Under the pieces are notes generated by a model. It had not been told where the DNA came from. It did no database searches and saw only the letters and a list, made by a program, of their open reading frames with translations. Positions 1 through 5,408 of a stretch of DNA of 5,408 nucleotides are shown piece by piece; position 1 is the stretch's first letter, and every line of letters begins with the position of its first letter. A program made the position numbers and the translations under genes. The stretch comes from Thermopetrobacter sp. (GTDB lineage: Bacteria > Pseudomonadota > Alphaproteobacteria > Rhizobiales > Aestuariivirgaceae): positions 1 through 5,408 of the forward strand of contig DRPD01000329.1 of assembly GCA_011374735.1 (NCBI GenBank). The letters are read 5' to 3'.

Positions 1-65
1 AGATCGAGAAGGTGCTGGACACCGCCGCGGCCAAGCAGGAGGCCAAGGCCAGCAAGGCGGCCTGA
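1..65 (+). CDS. 3' end of an unidentified gene
   Basis: This is the last 20 codons of a rightward gene that starts outside the window, read in the frame beginning at position 3 and ending with TGA at 63-65. The visible tail reads IEKVLDTAAAKQEAKASKAA. It is rich in alanine, lysine and glutamate, as in the flexible or helical C-terminal ends of many proteobacterial proteins. The GC-rich third positions match the other genes here, and a hairpin terminator 28 bases after the stop supports a true gene end. The tail is too short and too low in complexity to name a family. It converges on the ethylmalonyl-CoA mutase gene, so it is not in that operon. Confidence 0.6.
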   Translation, partial: IEKVLDTAAAKQEAKASKAA

Positions 66-93
66 GGCCTCGCGACACCGAAAACATGCATGA

Positions 94-126
94 CCCGGCC
101 ATCACATGGTGGCCGGGGTTCTTGTT
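94..126 (+). terminator. Rho-independent terminator, probably bidirectional
   Basis: A 10-bp stem pairs 94-103 with 108-117 (nine Watson-Crick pairs and one T-G) around an ACAT loop. It is followed on the plus strand by TTCTTGTT (119-126). It lies 28 bases after the stop of the first gene. On the minus strand the same stem is followed by a stretch containing TTTT (complement of 81-84), so it may once have ended ecm transcripts too. The T-tract is also the left target duplication of the mobile element. Confidence 0.7.
119..126. repeat. Left target-site duplication (8 bp)
   Basis: TTCTTGTT directly abuts the left terminal inverted repeat and recurs exactly at 381-388 directly after the right one. 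A perfect 8-bp direct repeat in these positions is the footprint of a transposition event. It coincides with the T-tract of the terminator. Confidence 0.85.
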
Positions 127-143
127 GGGGCTGGCCCAGATAA
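127..143 (+). repeat. Left terminal inverted repeat of the MITE
   Basis: The sequence GGGGCTGGCCCAGATAA is the exact reverse complement of 364-380 (17 of 17). Pairing stops at the next inner base on each side (144 against 363). Confidence 0.9.
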
Positions 144-154
144 CGAGCTTGCTG

Positions 155-237
155 TTTCGCAACTCATTGAATGTCAAGCGCGGCCCTACGGGCCGCCGCG
201 AAGCGGTTTCATGCTTGACATTCAATGAGTTGCGAAA
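155..237. repeat. Perfect 25-bp inverted repeat with two inner hairpins
   Basis: Arms 155-179 and 213-237 are exact reverse complements over 25 bases. The 33-base spacer folds again: 180-186 pairs with 190-196 (7 bp, loop TAC), and 196-199 pairs with 203-206 (4 bp, loop GAA; the two stems share base 196). As RNA or as a DNA cruciform this gives a long stem closed by a small branched head. It lies inside the MITE, and no direct repeat flanks it, so a separate nested insertion is not supported. Confidence 0.85.
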
Positions 238-285
238 AGAATGGCAAAGAAGCGCCAATGGCGATTTCTCGCCATTGGCGCTTCT
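235..285 (-). terminator. 17-bp perfect hairpin, terminator-like on the minus strand
   Basis: Positions 248-264 and 269-285 are exact reverse complements with a 4-base loop (TTTC on the plus strand). Read leftward, the stem is followed by TTTGCCATTCTTTT, an interrupted T-tract typical of a weak-to-moderate intrinsic terminator. On the plus strand no T-run follows. It lies about 115 bases downstream of the ecm stop and could end read-through from that operon, replacing the older terminator displaced by the insertion. Confidence 0.55.
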
Positions 286-324
286 CTCAACCCTTATAAA
301 ATCATGCTATCGAGATTTTGGGAA

Positions 325-353
325 ATTATAATTATTTCAATGGCATAGGACAA
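325..353 (-). promoter_or_regulatory. Possible sigma70-like promoter inside the MITE, leftward
   Basis: On the minus strand a perfect -10 hexamer TATAAT (complement of 325-330) lies 17 bases downstream of TTGTCC (complement of 348-353; four of six bases match TTGACA). A start near 318 would transcribe the 17-bp hairpin first. The site sits in an AT-rich stretch, where chance -10 boxes are common, so this is tentative. A TATAAT also occurs on the plus strand (327-332), but without a fitting -35. Confidence 0.35.
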
Positions 354-363
354 CAATGGTAAT

Positions 364-380
364 TTATCTGGGCCAGCCCC
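364..380 (-). repeat. Right terminal inverted repeat of the MITE
   Basis: This is the exact reverse complement of the left end at 127-143, ending in CCCC next to the right copy of the duplicated target. It begins 21 bases beyond the last base of the ecm stop codon, so the element did not damage that gene. Confidence 0.9.
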
Positions 381-388
381 TTCTTGTT
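381..388. repeat. Right target-site duplication (8 bp)
   Basis: TTCTTGTT here is identical to 119-126. Two further T residues follow (389-390). Removing the element and one copy would restore a terminator T-tract of TTCTTGTTTT. Confidence 0.85.
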
Positions 389-400
389 TTCGCTGGTTGA

Positions 401-2383
401 TCAGTTCTCGTCGTCGGAGAGCAGGTCGAGGATCTCCTCCAGGATGTCGTTGATGCGGTAATCGGAGGGGGTGTAGATGCGCTTCACCCCGCATTGCTTC
501 AGCACCAGCCGGTCGGCGGCGGGGATGATGCCGCCGGCGATGACCGGCACGTGGGCCAGCCCGGCGGCGTCGCGCCGGCGCATGATCTCCTGCACCAGCG
601 CCACGTGGGCGCCGGAGAGGATGGACAGGCCGATGGCGTCGGCCTCATGCGCCCTGGCCTGTTCGATGATCTCTTGCGGCGCGAAGCGGATGCCGTCGTA
701 GCGTGTCTCGAACCCGGCGGCGGCGGCGCGCGCGGCGATCTGCTCGGCGCCGTTGGAATGGCCGTCCAGCCCCGGCTTGGCGATCAGCAGGCGCGGGGCG
801 CGGCCGTGGCGCGCCGTCCAGTCGGCCACCTTGTCGCGCAGGTTTCGCAGGGCGCCGCTCGTCATCTCGATGGGCCGCACGCCGGTGGGGGCGCGGTATT
901 CCCCATAAACGGCGCGCAACACGTCGCCCCATTCGCCGGTGGTGACGCCGGCCTTCGCACAGGTGATGGACGGCTCCATGATGTCGGCATCGGCGCGCGC
1001 CGCGCGCTCCAGTTCGGCCAGCGCCCGTTTCACCGCGTCGGCGTCGCGTTCGGCGCGCCATTTTTCCAGATTGGCGATCTGTTCGGCCGGCACGTGGTCG
1101 GACACCGTCAGGATGCTCTCCTCCTCGCCGGTGATGAGCGGCGAAGGCTCGCTGTCGGTGTAGGCGTTGACGCCGACGACGATCCGCTCACCGCTTTCGA
1201 TGGCGGCCATGCGCGCCGCGTTGGCGGCCACCAGGCGTTCCTTGATCATGCCGCTTTCCAGCGCCGCCAGCAGGCCGCCGGCGGCCTCGATGCGGGTCAT
1301 TTCGTCTTCGGCGGCGCGTTTCAGTTCCGCCACCTTGGCGGCGATTGCGGCGGAACCGTCGAAGATGTCGCCGTAGTCCAGCAGGTCGGTCTCGAAGGCC
1401 ACGATCTGTTGCATGCGCAGCGACCATTGCTGATCCCACGGCCGGGGCAGGCCCAGCGCCTCGTTCCAGGCCGGCAGCTGCACGGCGCGGGCCCGGCCCT
1501 TCCTGGAGAGCACCACGCCCAGCATCTCGATGAGGATGCGGTGGATGTTGTTCTCCGGCTGGGCTTCGGTGAGGCCCAGCGAATTGACCTGCACGCCGTA
1601 GCGGAAGCGGCGGTATTTCTCTTCCCTGACACCATAGCGGGTGCGGCAGATGTCGTCCCACATCTCGGTGAGGGCGCGCACCTTGCAGATCTCGGTGATG
1701 AAGTGCATCCCGGCGTTGAGAAAGAACGAGACGCGCCCGACGAGGCGCGGAAACGCCGCCTCGGCCACCTCCCCCGACTGGCGCACGCCGTCGAGCAGGG
1801 TGATGGCGTTCATCAGCGCGATGGCCATTTCCTGATGGGGTTCGGCGCCCGCCTCCTGCAGGTGGTAGGAACAGACGTTGACCGGGTTGAAGCGCGGCAT
1901 CTCGCGGGCGCACCAGGTGACCATGCGGCGGGTCAGGGCCAGCGACGGGGCGGGCGGAAACACGTAGGCGCCGCGCGAGAGGTATTCCTTGACGATGTCG
2001 TTCTGGGTGGTGCCGCGCAAGGCGCTTCTGGCCACGCCCTGTTCCTCGGCCAGCGCCACATACAGCGCCAGCAGCCAGGCGGCCGGGGCGTTGATGGTCA
2101 TGGAGGTGTTCATTTCCCCAAGGGGAATGCCGGCGAACAGGGTGCGCATGTCGCCTAAGTGACACACCGGCACGCCGACGCGGCCCACTTCGCCCGCGGC
2201 CAGCGGATGGTCGGAATCGAGGGCCAGCTGGGTGGGCAGGTCGAAGGCCACCGACAGGCCGGTCTGGCCGCGCGCCAGGTTGGCGCGGAACAGGGCGTTG
2301 CTGTCGCGGGCGTTGGAATGCCCGGCGTAGGTGCGGAATATCCACGGCCGGTCGCGGCCGGAACCGTCCTGGGTGGCGCTCAT
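401..2383 (-). CDS. ecm: Ethylmalonyl-CoA mutase (adenosylcobalamin-dependent)
   Basis: This enzyme rearranges (2R)-ethylmalonyl-CoA to (2S)-methylsuccinyl-CoA in the cytoplasmic ethylmalonyl-CoA pathway. The product has 660 residues, the usual Ecm/MeaA size. The substrate-binding barrel fills about residues 12-500: RTYAGHS at 17-23 (Tyr19 matches the catalytic Tyr89 of methylmalonyl-CoA mutase), GLSVAFDLPTQ at 42-52, MNTSMTINA at 91-99, TTQNDIVKEYLSRG at 125-138, CSYHLQEAGA at 171-180 and RAVQLPAWNEALGLPRPWDQQW at 299-320. The C-terminal B12 domain (about 528-655) has the base-off/His-on motif D540-x-H542-x-x-G545, with His542 as the cobalt ligand, then SILSG at 587-591 and AGG at 616-618. 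The ATG at 2383 fits the family N-terminus, although no Shine-Dalgarno precedes it; a TTG at 2419 would add 12 residues. Positions 53-55 read LAL, where I recall TGY in Ecm. It is last in an operon with the adenosyltransferase. Confidence 0.93.
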   Translation of the reverse strand: MSATQDGSGRDRPWIFRTYAGHSNARDSNALFRANLARGQTGLSVAFDLPTQLALDSDHPLAAGEVGRVGVPVCHLGDMRTLFAGIPLGEMNTSMTINAPAAWLLALYVALAEEQGVARSALRGTTQNDIVKEYLSRGAYVFPPAPSLALTRRMVTWCAREMPRFNPVNVCSYHLQEAGAEPHQEMAIALMNAITLLDGVRQSGEVAEAAFPRLVGRVSFFLNAGMHFITEICKVRALTEMWDDICRTRYGVREEKYRRFRYGVQVNSLGLTEAQPENNIHRILIEMLGVVLSRKGRARAVQLPAWNEALGLPRPWDQQWSLRMQQIVAFETDLLDYGDIFDGSAAIAAKVAELKRAAEDEMTRIEAAGGLLAALESGMIKERLVAANAARMAAIESGERIVVGVNAYTDSEPSPLITGEEESILTVSDHVPAEQIANLEKWRAERDADAVKRALAELERAARADADIMEPSITCAKAGVTTGEWGDVLRAVYGEYRAPTGVRPIEMTSGALRNLRDKVADWTARHGRAPRLLIAKPGLDGHSNGAEQIAARAAAAGFETRYDGIRFAPQEIIEQARAHEADAIGLSILSGAHVALVQEIMRRRDAAGLAHVPVIAGGIIPAADRLVLKQCGVKRIYTPSDYRINDILEEILDLLSDDEN

Positions 2384-2438
2384 GAGCGCATGCAAGCATG
2401 GCGGCGGCGCCTCGGGCAAGCGCGACGGAAGGATGATG

Positions 2439-3137
2439 TCAGCGGCCGCCGCCGGCCAGGCGGGCCAGCAGGCGGCGGCGGAACGGCAGGATGAGGATCA
2501 GCCCGGCGATGAAGCCGCCGATGTGGGCCCACCAGGCGACGCCGCCGGCGGTGGCGCCGCTGGAGAGCTGCGAGGCGATGAGCTGCCAGAGAAACCAGCC
2601 GCCCAGCACCCACAGGGCGGAGATGCGCAGCGGCAGACGCATGAGCAGCAGGATCAGCACCTGCACGCGCGGAAACAGCACCATGTAGGCGGCCAGCACC
2701 CCGGAGACGGCGCCCGACGCGCCGATGAGCGGCAATTGCGAGTTGGGGGCGAACAGGGTGTGGGCGGCCAGCGCGGCGACGCCGCAGGCGAGATAGAACA
2801 GCAGGAACTTCACGTGGCCGAGGCTGTCCTCCACGTTGTCGGCGAACACCCACAGGAACAGCATGTTGCCGATCAGGTGCATCCAGCCGCCATGCAGGAA
2901 CATGTAGGTGAGCGCGGTGGCCGTTTCGGGGATGACTTGCAGCGAGGCTTCCAGATCGGCGCGGTCGGTGAGCACGGCGGGAATGGCCCCGAAGGAGAGG
3001 TTGAAGGCCTTCAGCGCGTCCTCCGGCAGGGTCTTGGTGTAGAGAAACACCAGCACGTTGAGCGCGATCAGCCCCAGGGTCACGAACTGGTGGCGGATCA
3101 CCTTCAGCGGGTTGCCGTCATACAGGGGAAGGAACAT
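2439..3137 (-). CDS. Rhomboid family intramembrane serine protease
   Basis: This is a polytopic inner-membrane protease that cleaves transmembrane segments of other proteins; the substrate here is unknown. The product has 232 residues with the core rhomboid fold. The first membrane helix is at about 18-34 after a short cytoplasmic start, followed by a long loop. Then comes FLHGGWMHLIGNMLF, with His82, His87 and Asn91 (oxyanion region). The nucleophile is Ser141 in GASG (139-142), and the general base is His205 in AHIGGF. Both catalytic residues are present, so it should be active. About six hydrophobic segments can be seen, and the tail is arginine-rich (RRRLLARLAGGGR), as expected for a cytoplasmic end. 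It starts 8 bases after the adenosyltransferase stop, so the two are surely co-transcribed. 55 bases separate it from the ecm ATG. A GGGGGG run upstream is the only ribosome-site-like sequence. Confidence 0.93.
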   Translation of the reverse strand: MFLPLYDGNPLKVIRHQFVTLGLIALNVLVFLYTKTLPEDALKAFNLSFGAIPAVLTDRADLEASLQVIPETATALTYMFLHGGWMHLIGNMLFLWVFADNVEDSLGHVKFLLFYLACGVAALAAHTLFAPNSQLPLIGASGAVSGVLAAYMVLFPRVQVLILLLMRLPLRISALWVLGGWFLWQLIASQLSSGATAGGVAWWAHIGGFIAGLILILPFRRRLLARLAGGGR

Positions 3138-3145
3138 CGCGTCGC

Positions 3146-3748
3146 TCAGGCCCCCCGTTCACGGTCGCGTCCGGCGGCGGGGCGCCACAGCACATCGGCG
3201 GCGCCGGCGCCGTTGAGCACGCGGGCGGCCACGAACAGGTAATCGGACAGGCGGTTGGCGTAGGCCAGCGCGTGGGGGTTGATGGCCGCATCCTCTTCGG
3301 CGGCGAGGCGGGCGATGGCGCGCTCGGCGCGGCGGCAGACGGTGCGGGCGTGATGCAGATGGGCGGCCGCGGCCGAGCCGGCCGGCAGCACGAAGGAGGT
3401 GAGCGGTTGCAGCAGGGCATTGAGCGCGTCGATGCGCCGCTCCAGCCAGGCGACCTGATCGGACACGATTCGCAACGCCTCGCCTTCACCGTCTTGACCG
3501 CCTTGCGGCGTGGCCAGATCGGCGCCTAAGTCGAACAGGTCGTTCTGAATGGCGGCCAGATCGGCGGCGACGCCATGCGGATCGTCGGTGCCGACGTGCA
3601 GGCGGGCGAGGCCGATGGCGGCGTTGGTTTCGTCCACGTCGCCGATGGCGGCGAAGCGCGGGTGATGCTTCGGCAGGCGGCTGCCGTCGGCCAGGCCGCT
3701 GTCGCCGGCGTCGCCGGTGCGGGTGTAGATCCTGTTGAGCTTCACCAT
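3146..3748 (-). CDS. pduO: Cob(I)alamin adenosyltransferase, PduO/MMAB type
   Basis: The enzyme transfers the adenosyl group of ATP to cob(I)alamin or cob(I)yrinic acid diamide, giving adenosylcobalamin. The product has 200 residues, the normal length. Family motifs occur in order: the N-terminal ATP loop YTRTGDAGDSGL (8-19), GDVDETNAAIG (36-46), FDLGADLATP (72-81), the helix LHHARTVCRRAER (131-143) with its conserved arginines, and NRLSDYLFVAARVLN (165-179). Start choice: ATG at 3748 has AGGG five bases upstream and gives the usual MVKLNRIYTRTGD beginning. A longer reading from TTG at 3796 adds an unconserved Arg/Ala stretch. It is the first gene of the leftward operon whose last gene, ecm, uses its product. 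That the two act together in the ethylmalonyl-CoA pathway is inferred from this arrangement. Confidence 0.94.
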   Translation of the reverse strand: MVKLNRIYTRTGDAGDSGLADGSRLPKHHPRFAAIGDVDETNAAIGLARLHVGTDDPHGVAADLAAIQNDLFDLGADLATPQGGQDGEGEALRIVSDQVAWLERRIDALNALLQPLTSFVLPAGSAAAAHLHHARTVCRRAERAIARLAAEEDAAINPHALAYANRLSDYLFVAARVLNGAGAADVLWRPAAGRDRERGA

Positions 3749-3816
3749 GGCCGCCCTGCCTATCGCGTTTGCGGCCCGCCGCGCAAGGCCGCGCAAGAAT
3801 GTGCCGGCGCGCGGGC

Positions 3817-3845
3817 AGCATAGCGAAACGGCGTTGACTTGTCCG
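3817..3845 (-). promoter_or_regulatory. Possible promoter of the adenosyltransferase-rhomboid-ecm operon
   Basis: On the minus strand CGGACA (complement of 3840-3845; four of six matches to TTGACA) lies 17 bases upstream of TATGCT (complement of 3817-3822; four of six matches to TATAAT). It would start transcription near 3810, leaving a leader of about 60 bases, too short for a cobalamin riboswitch. It overlaps the rightward rplS promoter. Confidence 0.4.
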
Positions 3846-3862
3846 CAGCTTCGCGTCTATAT
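3834..3862 (+). promoter_or_regulatory. Sigma70-type promoter for rplS-leuC
   Basis: TTGACT (3834-3839) and CTATAT (3857-3862) are separated by exactly 17 bases. Five of six -35 bases match the consensus. The -10 matches at four of six in the register given, and its core TATAT is a strong local AT patch in a GC-rich region. Transcription would begin near 3869, giving a leader of about 145 bases before rplS. Confidence 0.65.
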
Positions 3863-3977
3863 CGCGCCAGACATTCCAGGGAACGAAAAGATCACGGGCG
3901 ACATCACCTGCGCGCAAGGGCGTTCCACCGGGGTTGCATGCACGGATGGTTTGCCGGCAGGCGCAAGGGGCGGCCGG

Positions 3978-4016
3978 ATGATCTCTTTGGCCTTTTTCAA
4001 GGGACAAGAGCCATGA
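3978..4016 (+). CDS. Possible 12-codon leader peptide overlapping the rplS start
   Basis: Within the rplS leader, an ATG at 3978 is preceded by AAGGGG (3965-3970) at a 7-base spacing, a good ribosome binding site. It opens a short frame, [12 protein letters not shown], whose TGA (4014-4016) overlaps the rplS ATG as ATGA. Such overlaps allow translational coupling. I know of no described leader peptide of this sequence. The reading could be chance, because rplS also has its own AAGGGA (3999-4004) inside this frame. Confidence 0.3.
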   Translation: MISLAFFKGQEP

Positions 4017-4411
4017 ACATCATCGACCAGCTCGAAAAGGAGCAGATGGAGAAGATCGCCGAACAGCGCGAGATTCCGGATTTCCGTCCCGGCGATACCG
4101 TGGTGGTGGCGGTGAAGGTGACGGAAGGCGAGCGCACCCGCATCCAGAATTTCGAGGGGGTGGTGATCGCGCGCTCCGGCGCGGGGCTCAACGAGAGCTT
4201 CACGGTGCGCAAGATTTCCTACGGCGAGGGCGTGGAGCGGGTGTTCCCGCTGTATTCGACCCGGATCGCCGGCATCAAGGTGGTGCGCCACGGCAAGGTG
4301 CGGCGCGCCAAGCTCTACTACCTGCGCGGCCGCACCGGCAAGGCGGCGCGCATCCCGGAGCGGACGGTGGCCGCGAAGGGCAAGGGCAAGAAAACCGCGG
4401 CGCAGGAGTGA
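4013..4411 (+). CDS. rplS: 50S ribosomal protein L19
   Basis: L19 is a structural protein of the large ribosomal subunit, located at the interface with the 30S subunit. The product has 132 residues. The family core is intact: [12 protein letters not shown] at the start, [19 protein letters not shown] (21-39), [11 protein letters not shown] (44-54), the signature [20 protein letters not shown] (63-82), then [20 protein letters not shown] (95-114). A lysine- and alanine-rich tail of roughly 15 residues makes it longer than the 115-residue E. coli protein, as in many alphaproteobacteria. ATG at 4013 has AAGGGA eight bases upstream. The same frame is open for 58 codons further upstream, but that stretch is not L19-like and most of it is leader. 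trmD and rimM, its usual upstream partners, are absent here. leuC follows after 37 bases. Confidence 0.97.
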   Translation: MNIIDQLEKEQMEKIAEQREIPDFRPGDTVVVAVKVTEGERTRIQNFEGVVIARSGAGLNESFTVRKISYGEGVERVFPLYSTRIAGIKVVRHGKVRRAKLYYLRGRTGKAARIPERTVAAKGKGKKTAAQE

Positions 4412-4432
4412 GGCGCGAAGGTCCGCCTCTTT
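4410..4432 (+). terminator. Weak hairpin between rplS and leuC
   Basis: GAGGCG (4410-4415) pairs with CGCCTC (4424-4429) around an 8-base loop and is followed by TTT. A 6-bp stem and three T residues are weak, so at most partial attenuation or 3'-end processing between the two genes is likely. I see no leucine-codon leader peptide. Confidence 0.25.
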
Positions 4433-4448
4433 CCGCGACGGAGCTTGA

Positions 4449-5408
4449 ATGGTGAATGCCGCCATGGCCGGGCGCACGCTGTATGACAAGATCTGGGACG
4501 CCCACGTCATCGAGACGGGGGAGGACGGATCCTCACTGATCTGGATCGACCGCCATCTGATCCACGAGGTGACCAGCCCGCAGGCGTTCGAGGGCCTGCG
4601 CGCCGCTTCGCGCACGGTGCGCCACCCGGAAAAGACGCTGGCGGTGGTGGACCACAACGTGCCGACCACCGATCGCAGCAAGGGCATCGACGACCCGGAA
4701 GCGAAGTTGCAGATCGAGACGCTGGCGAAGAATTGCGCTGAATTCGGCATCACCCATTTCGACGCCCACGATCCGCGCCAGGGGATCGTGCACATCGTGG
4801 GGCCGGAGCAGGGCTTCACGCTGCCCGGCACGACCATCGTGTGCGGCGATTCGCACACCTCCACCCACGGCGCCTTCGGGGCGCTGGCGCATGGCATCGG
4901 CACCTCGGAGGTGGAGCACGTGCTGGCCACCCAGACGCTGATTCAGAAGAAGGCGAAGAACATGCGGGTGACGGTCAACGGATCGCTGCCCGACGGGGTG
5001 ACGCCGAAGGACGTGATCCTGGCCATCATCGGCGAGATCGGCACCGCCGGCGGCACCGGGCACGTGATCGAATACGCCGGAGAGGTGTTCGAGAACATGT
5101 CCATCGAAGGCCGCATGACGGTGTGCAACATGTCCATCGAGGCCGGCGCCCGGGCCGGCCTGATGGCGCCGGATGAAAAGACCATCGACTATTTCGCCGG
5201 CCGGCCCATGGCGCCTGCGGGCGAAGAATGGGACAAGGCCGTCGCTTACTGGCGGACGCTGAAGTCGGACGAGGATGCGGTGTTCGACGCCGAGGTGGAG
5301 CTGGACGCCGCCAACCTGCCGCCCATCGTCACCTGGGGCACCAGCCCGGAGGACGTGGCGTCGATCAATTCCGTGGTGCCCGATCCGGCGGACGTGGAAG
5401 ACGCCACC
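4449..5408 (+). CDS. leuC: 3-isopropylmalate dehydratase large subunit (5' part)
   Basis: LeuC with LeuD forms the [4Fe-4S] isopropylmalate isomerase that converts 2-isopropylmalate to 3-isopropylmalate in cytoplasmic leucine synthesis. The first 320 residues are here, of roughly 470 usual for the family. Landmarks: [12 protein letters not shown] (9-20), [12 protein letters not shown] (39-50), VDHNVPT (67-73), the aconitase-family block [26 protein letters not shown] (132-157) and [23 protein letters not shown] (221-243). The cluster-binding cysteines of the family lie beyond the cut. Start choice: ATG at 4449 has GGAG (4440-4443) five bases upstream, and an in-frame TGA directly before it, giving [14 protein letters not shown]. 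The later ATG at 4464, which resembles many annotated starts, has no ribosome site. The short gap suggests co-transcription with rplS. Confidence 0.95.
   Translation, partial: MVNAAMAGRTLYDKIWDAHVIETGEDGSSLIWIDRHLIHEVTSPQAFEGLRAASRTVRHPEKTLAVVDHNVPTTDRSKGIDDPEAKLQIETLAKNCAEFGITHFDAHDPRQGIVHIVGPEQGFTLPGTTIVCGDSHTSTHGAFGALAHGIGTSEVEHVLATQTLIQKKAKNMRVTVNGSLPDGVTPKDVILAIIGEIGTAGGTGHVIEYAGEVFENMSIEGRMTVCNMSIEAGARAGLMAPDEKTIDYFAGRPMAPAGEEWDKAVAYWRTLKSDEDAVFDAEVELDAANLPPIVTWGTSPEDVASINSVVPDPADVEDAT

Larger units (their letters stand above)
127..380. mobile_element. MITE-like non-autonomous transposable element, 254 bp
   Basis: The element is bounded by perfect 17-bp terminal inverted repeats beginning GGGGCTGG (127-143 and 364-380) and flanked by a perfect 8-bp direct repeat, TTCTTGTT. 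It encodes no plausible protein, so it must have been moved by a transposase supplied elsewhere. Its interior holds a perfect 25-bp inverted repeat, a perfect 17-bp hairpin and a segment (286-363) that I count at about 31% GC, far below the surrounding genes. Transposase families that make 8-bp duplications include IS1595, ISL3, IS66 and IS6. A TIR starting with a G-run makes IS1595 my first guess, but this is from memory and not proven. The intact ends and duplication suggest a fairly recent insertion. Confidence 0.85.

Noticed and set aside
86..331. 81-codon open frame through the terminator and the MITE
   Set aside because: It begins just before the terminator hairpin and reads through the palindromes. 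No ribosome site is seen and the product has no family features.
127..380. CRISPR array, tRNA or attachment site in the repeat-rich gap
   Set aside because: The repeats are inverted pairs, not regularly spaced direct repeats. No tRNA-like cloverleaf with an anticodon stem was found, and the flanking 8-bp duplication fits transposition better than site-specific integration.
494..2158. 554-codon rightward open frame opposite ecm
   Set aside because: It is antisense to a clear enzyme gene. Its translation is low-complexity Gly/Ala/His/Arg/Asp with no recognisable domain, as expected from GC-rich codons read on the other strand.
2331..3242. 303-codon rightward open frame opposite the rhomboid gene
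   Set aside because: It is a Gln/Gly/His/Glu-rich shadow of the rhomboid and operon coding frames, with no domain and no ribosome site.
3749..3816. Cobalamin riboswitch upstream of the adenosyltransferase
   Set aside because: The leftward leader is only about 60 bases, too short for the known aptamer, and I see no B12-box-like sequence in it.
3839..4012. N-terminal extension of L19 by 58 codons
   Set aside because: The start would lie upstream of the predicted transcription start, the extension is Arg/His-rich and not L19-like, and the ATG at 4013 has its own ribosome site and the family N-terminus.

Overview
The window is GC-rich bacterial chromosome, most likely from an alphaproteobacterium. 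The reasons are an ethylmalonyl-CoA mutase (EMC pathway of acetyl-CoA assimilation), a PduO-type cobalamin adenosyltransferase and the neighbouring pair rplS-leuC, an order common in that class. No genus is claimed.

Layout. Positions 1-65 are the 3' end of an unidentified rightward gene, followed by a hairpin terminator (94-126). Positions 66-400 are non-coding between convergent genes. Almost all of this gap is a 254-bp non-autonomous mobile element (127-380). It has perfect 17-bp terminal inverted repeats, a perfect 8-bp target duplication, nested internal palindromes and an AT-rich right third. Positions 401-3748 hold a leftward three-gene operon: adenosyltransferase, then a rhomboid protease, then ethylmalonyl-CoA mutase (ecm). 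Positions 3749-4012 are a divergent promoter region. Positions 4013-5408 read rightward: rplS (ribosomal protein L19), then leuC (isopropylmalate isomerase large subunit), cut by the window edge.

How the genes work together. The adenosyltransferase makes adenosylcobalamin, the cofactor that the mutase at the other end of the same operon needs, so cofactor supply and use are probably co-expressed. The rhomboid protease between them has no obvious link to that chemistry. rplS has its own sigma70-like promoter, overlapping a weaker promoter for the leftward operon, and probably reads on into leuC.

The most noteworthy item is the small mobile element. It appears to have inserted into the T-tract of a terminator shared by the convergent genes, and it carries a promoter-like site and a strong hairpin that could yield a short structured RNA. 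The protein-coding genes themselves are known families; I see no novel multi-gene system.
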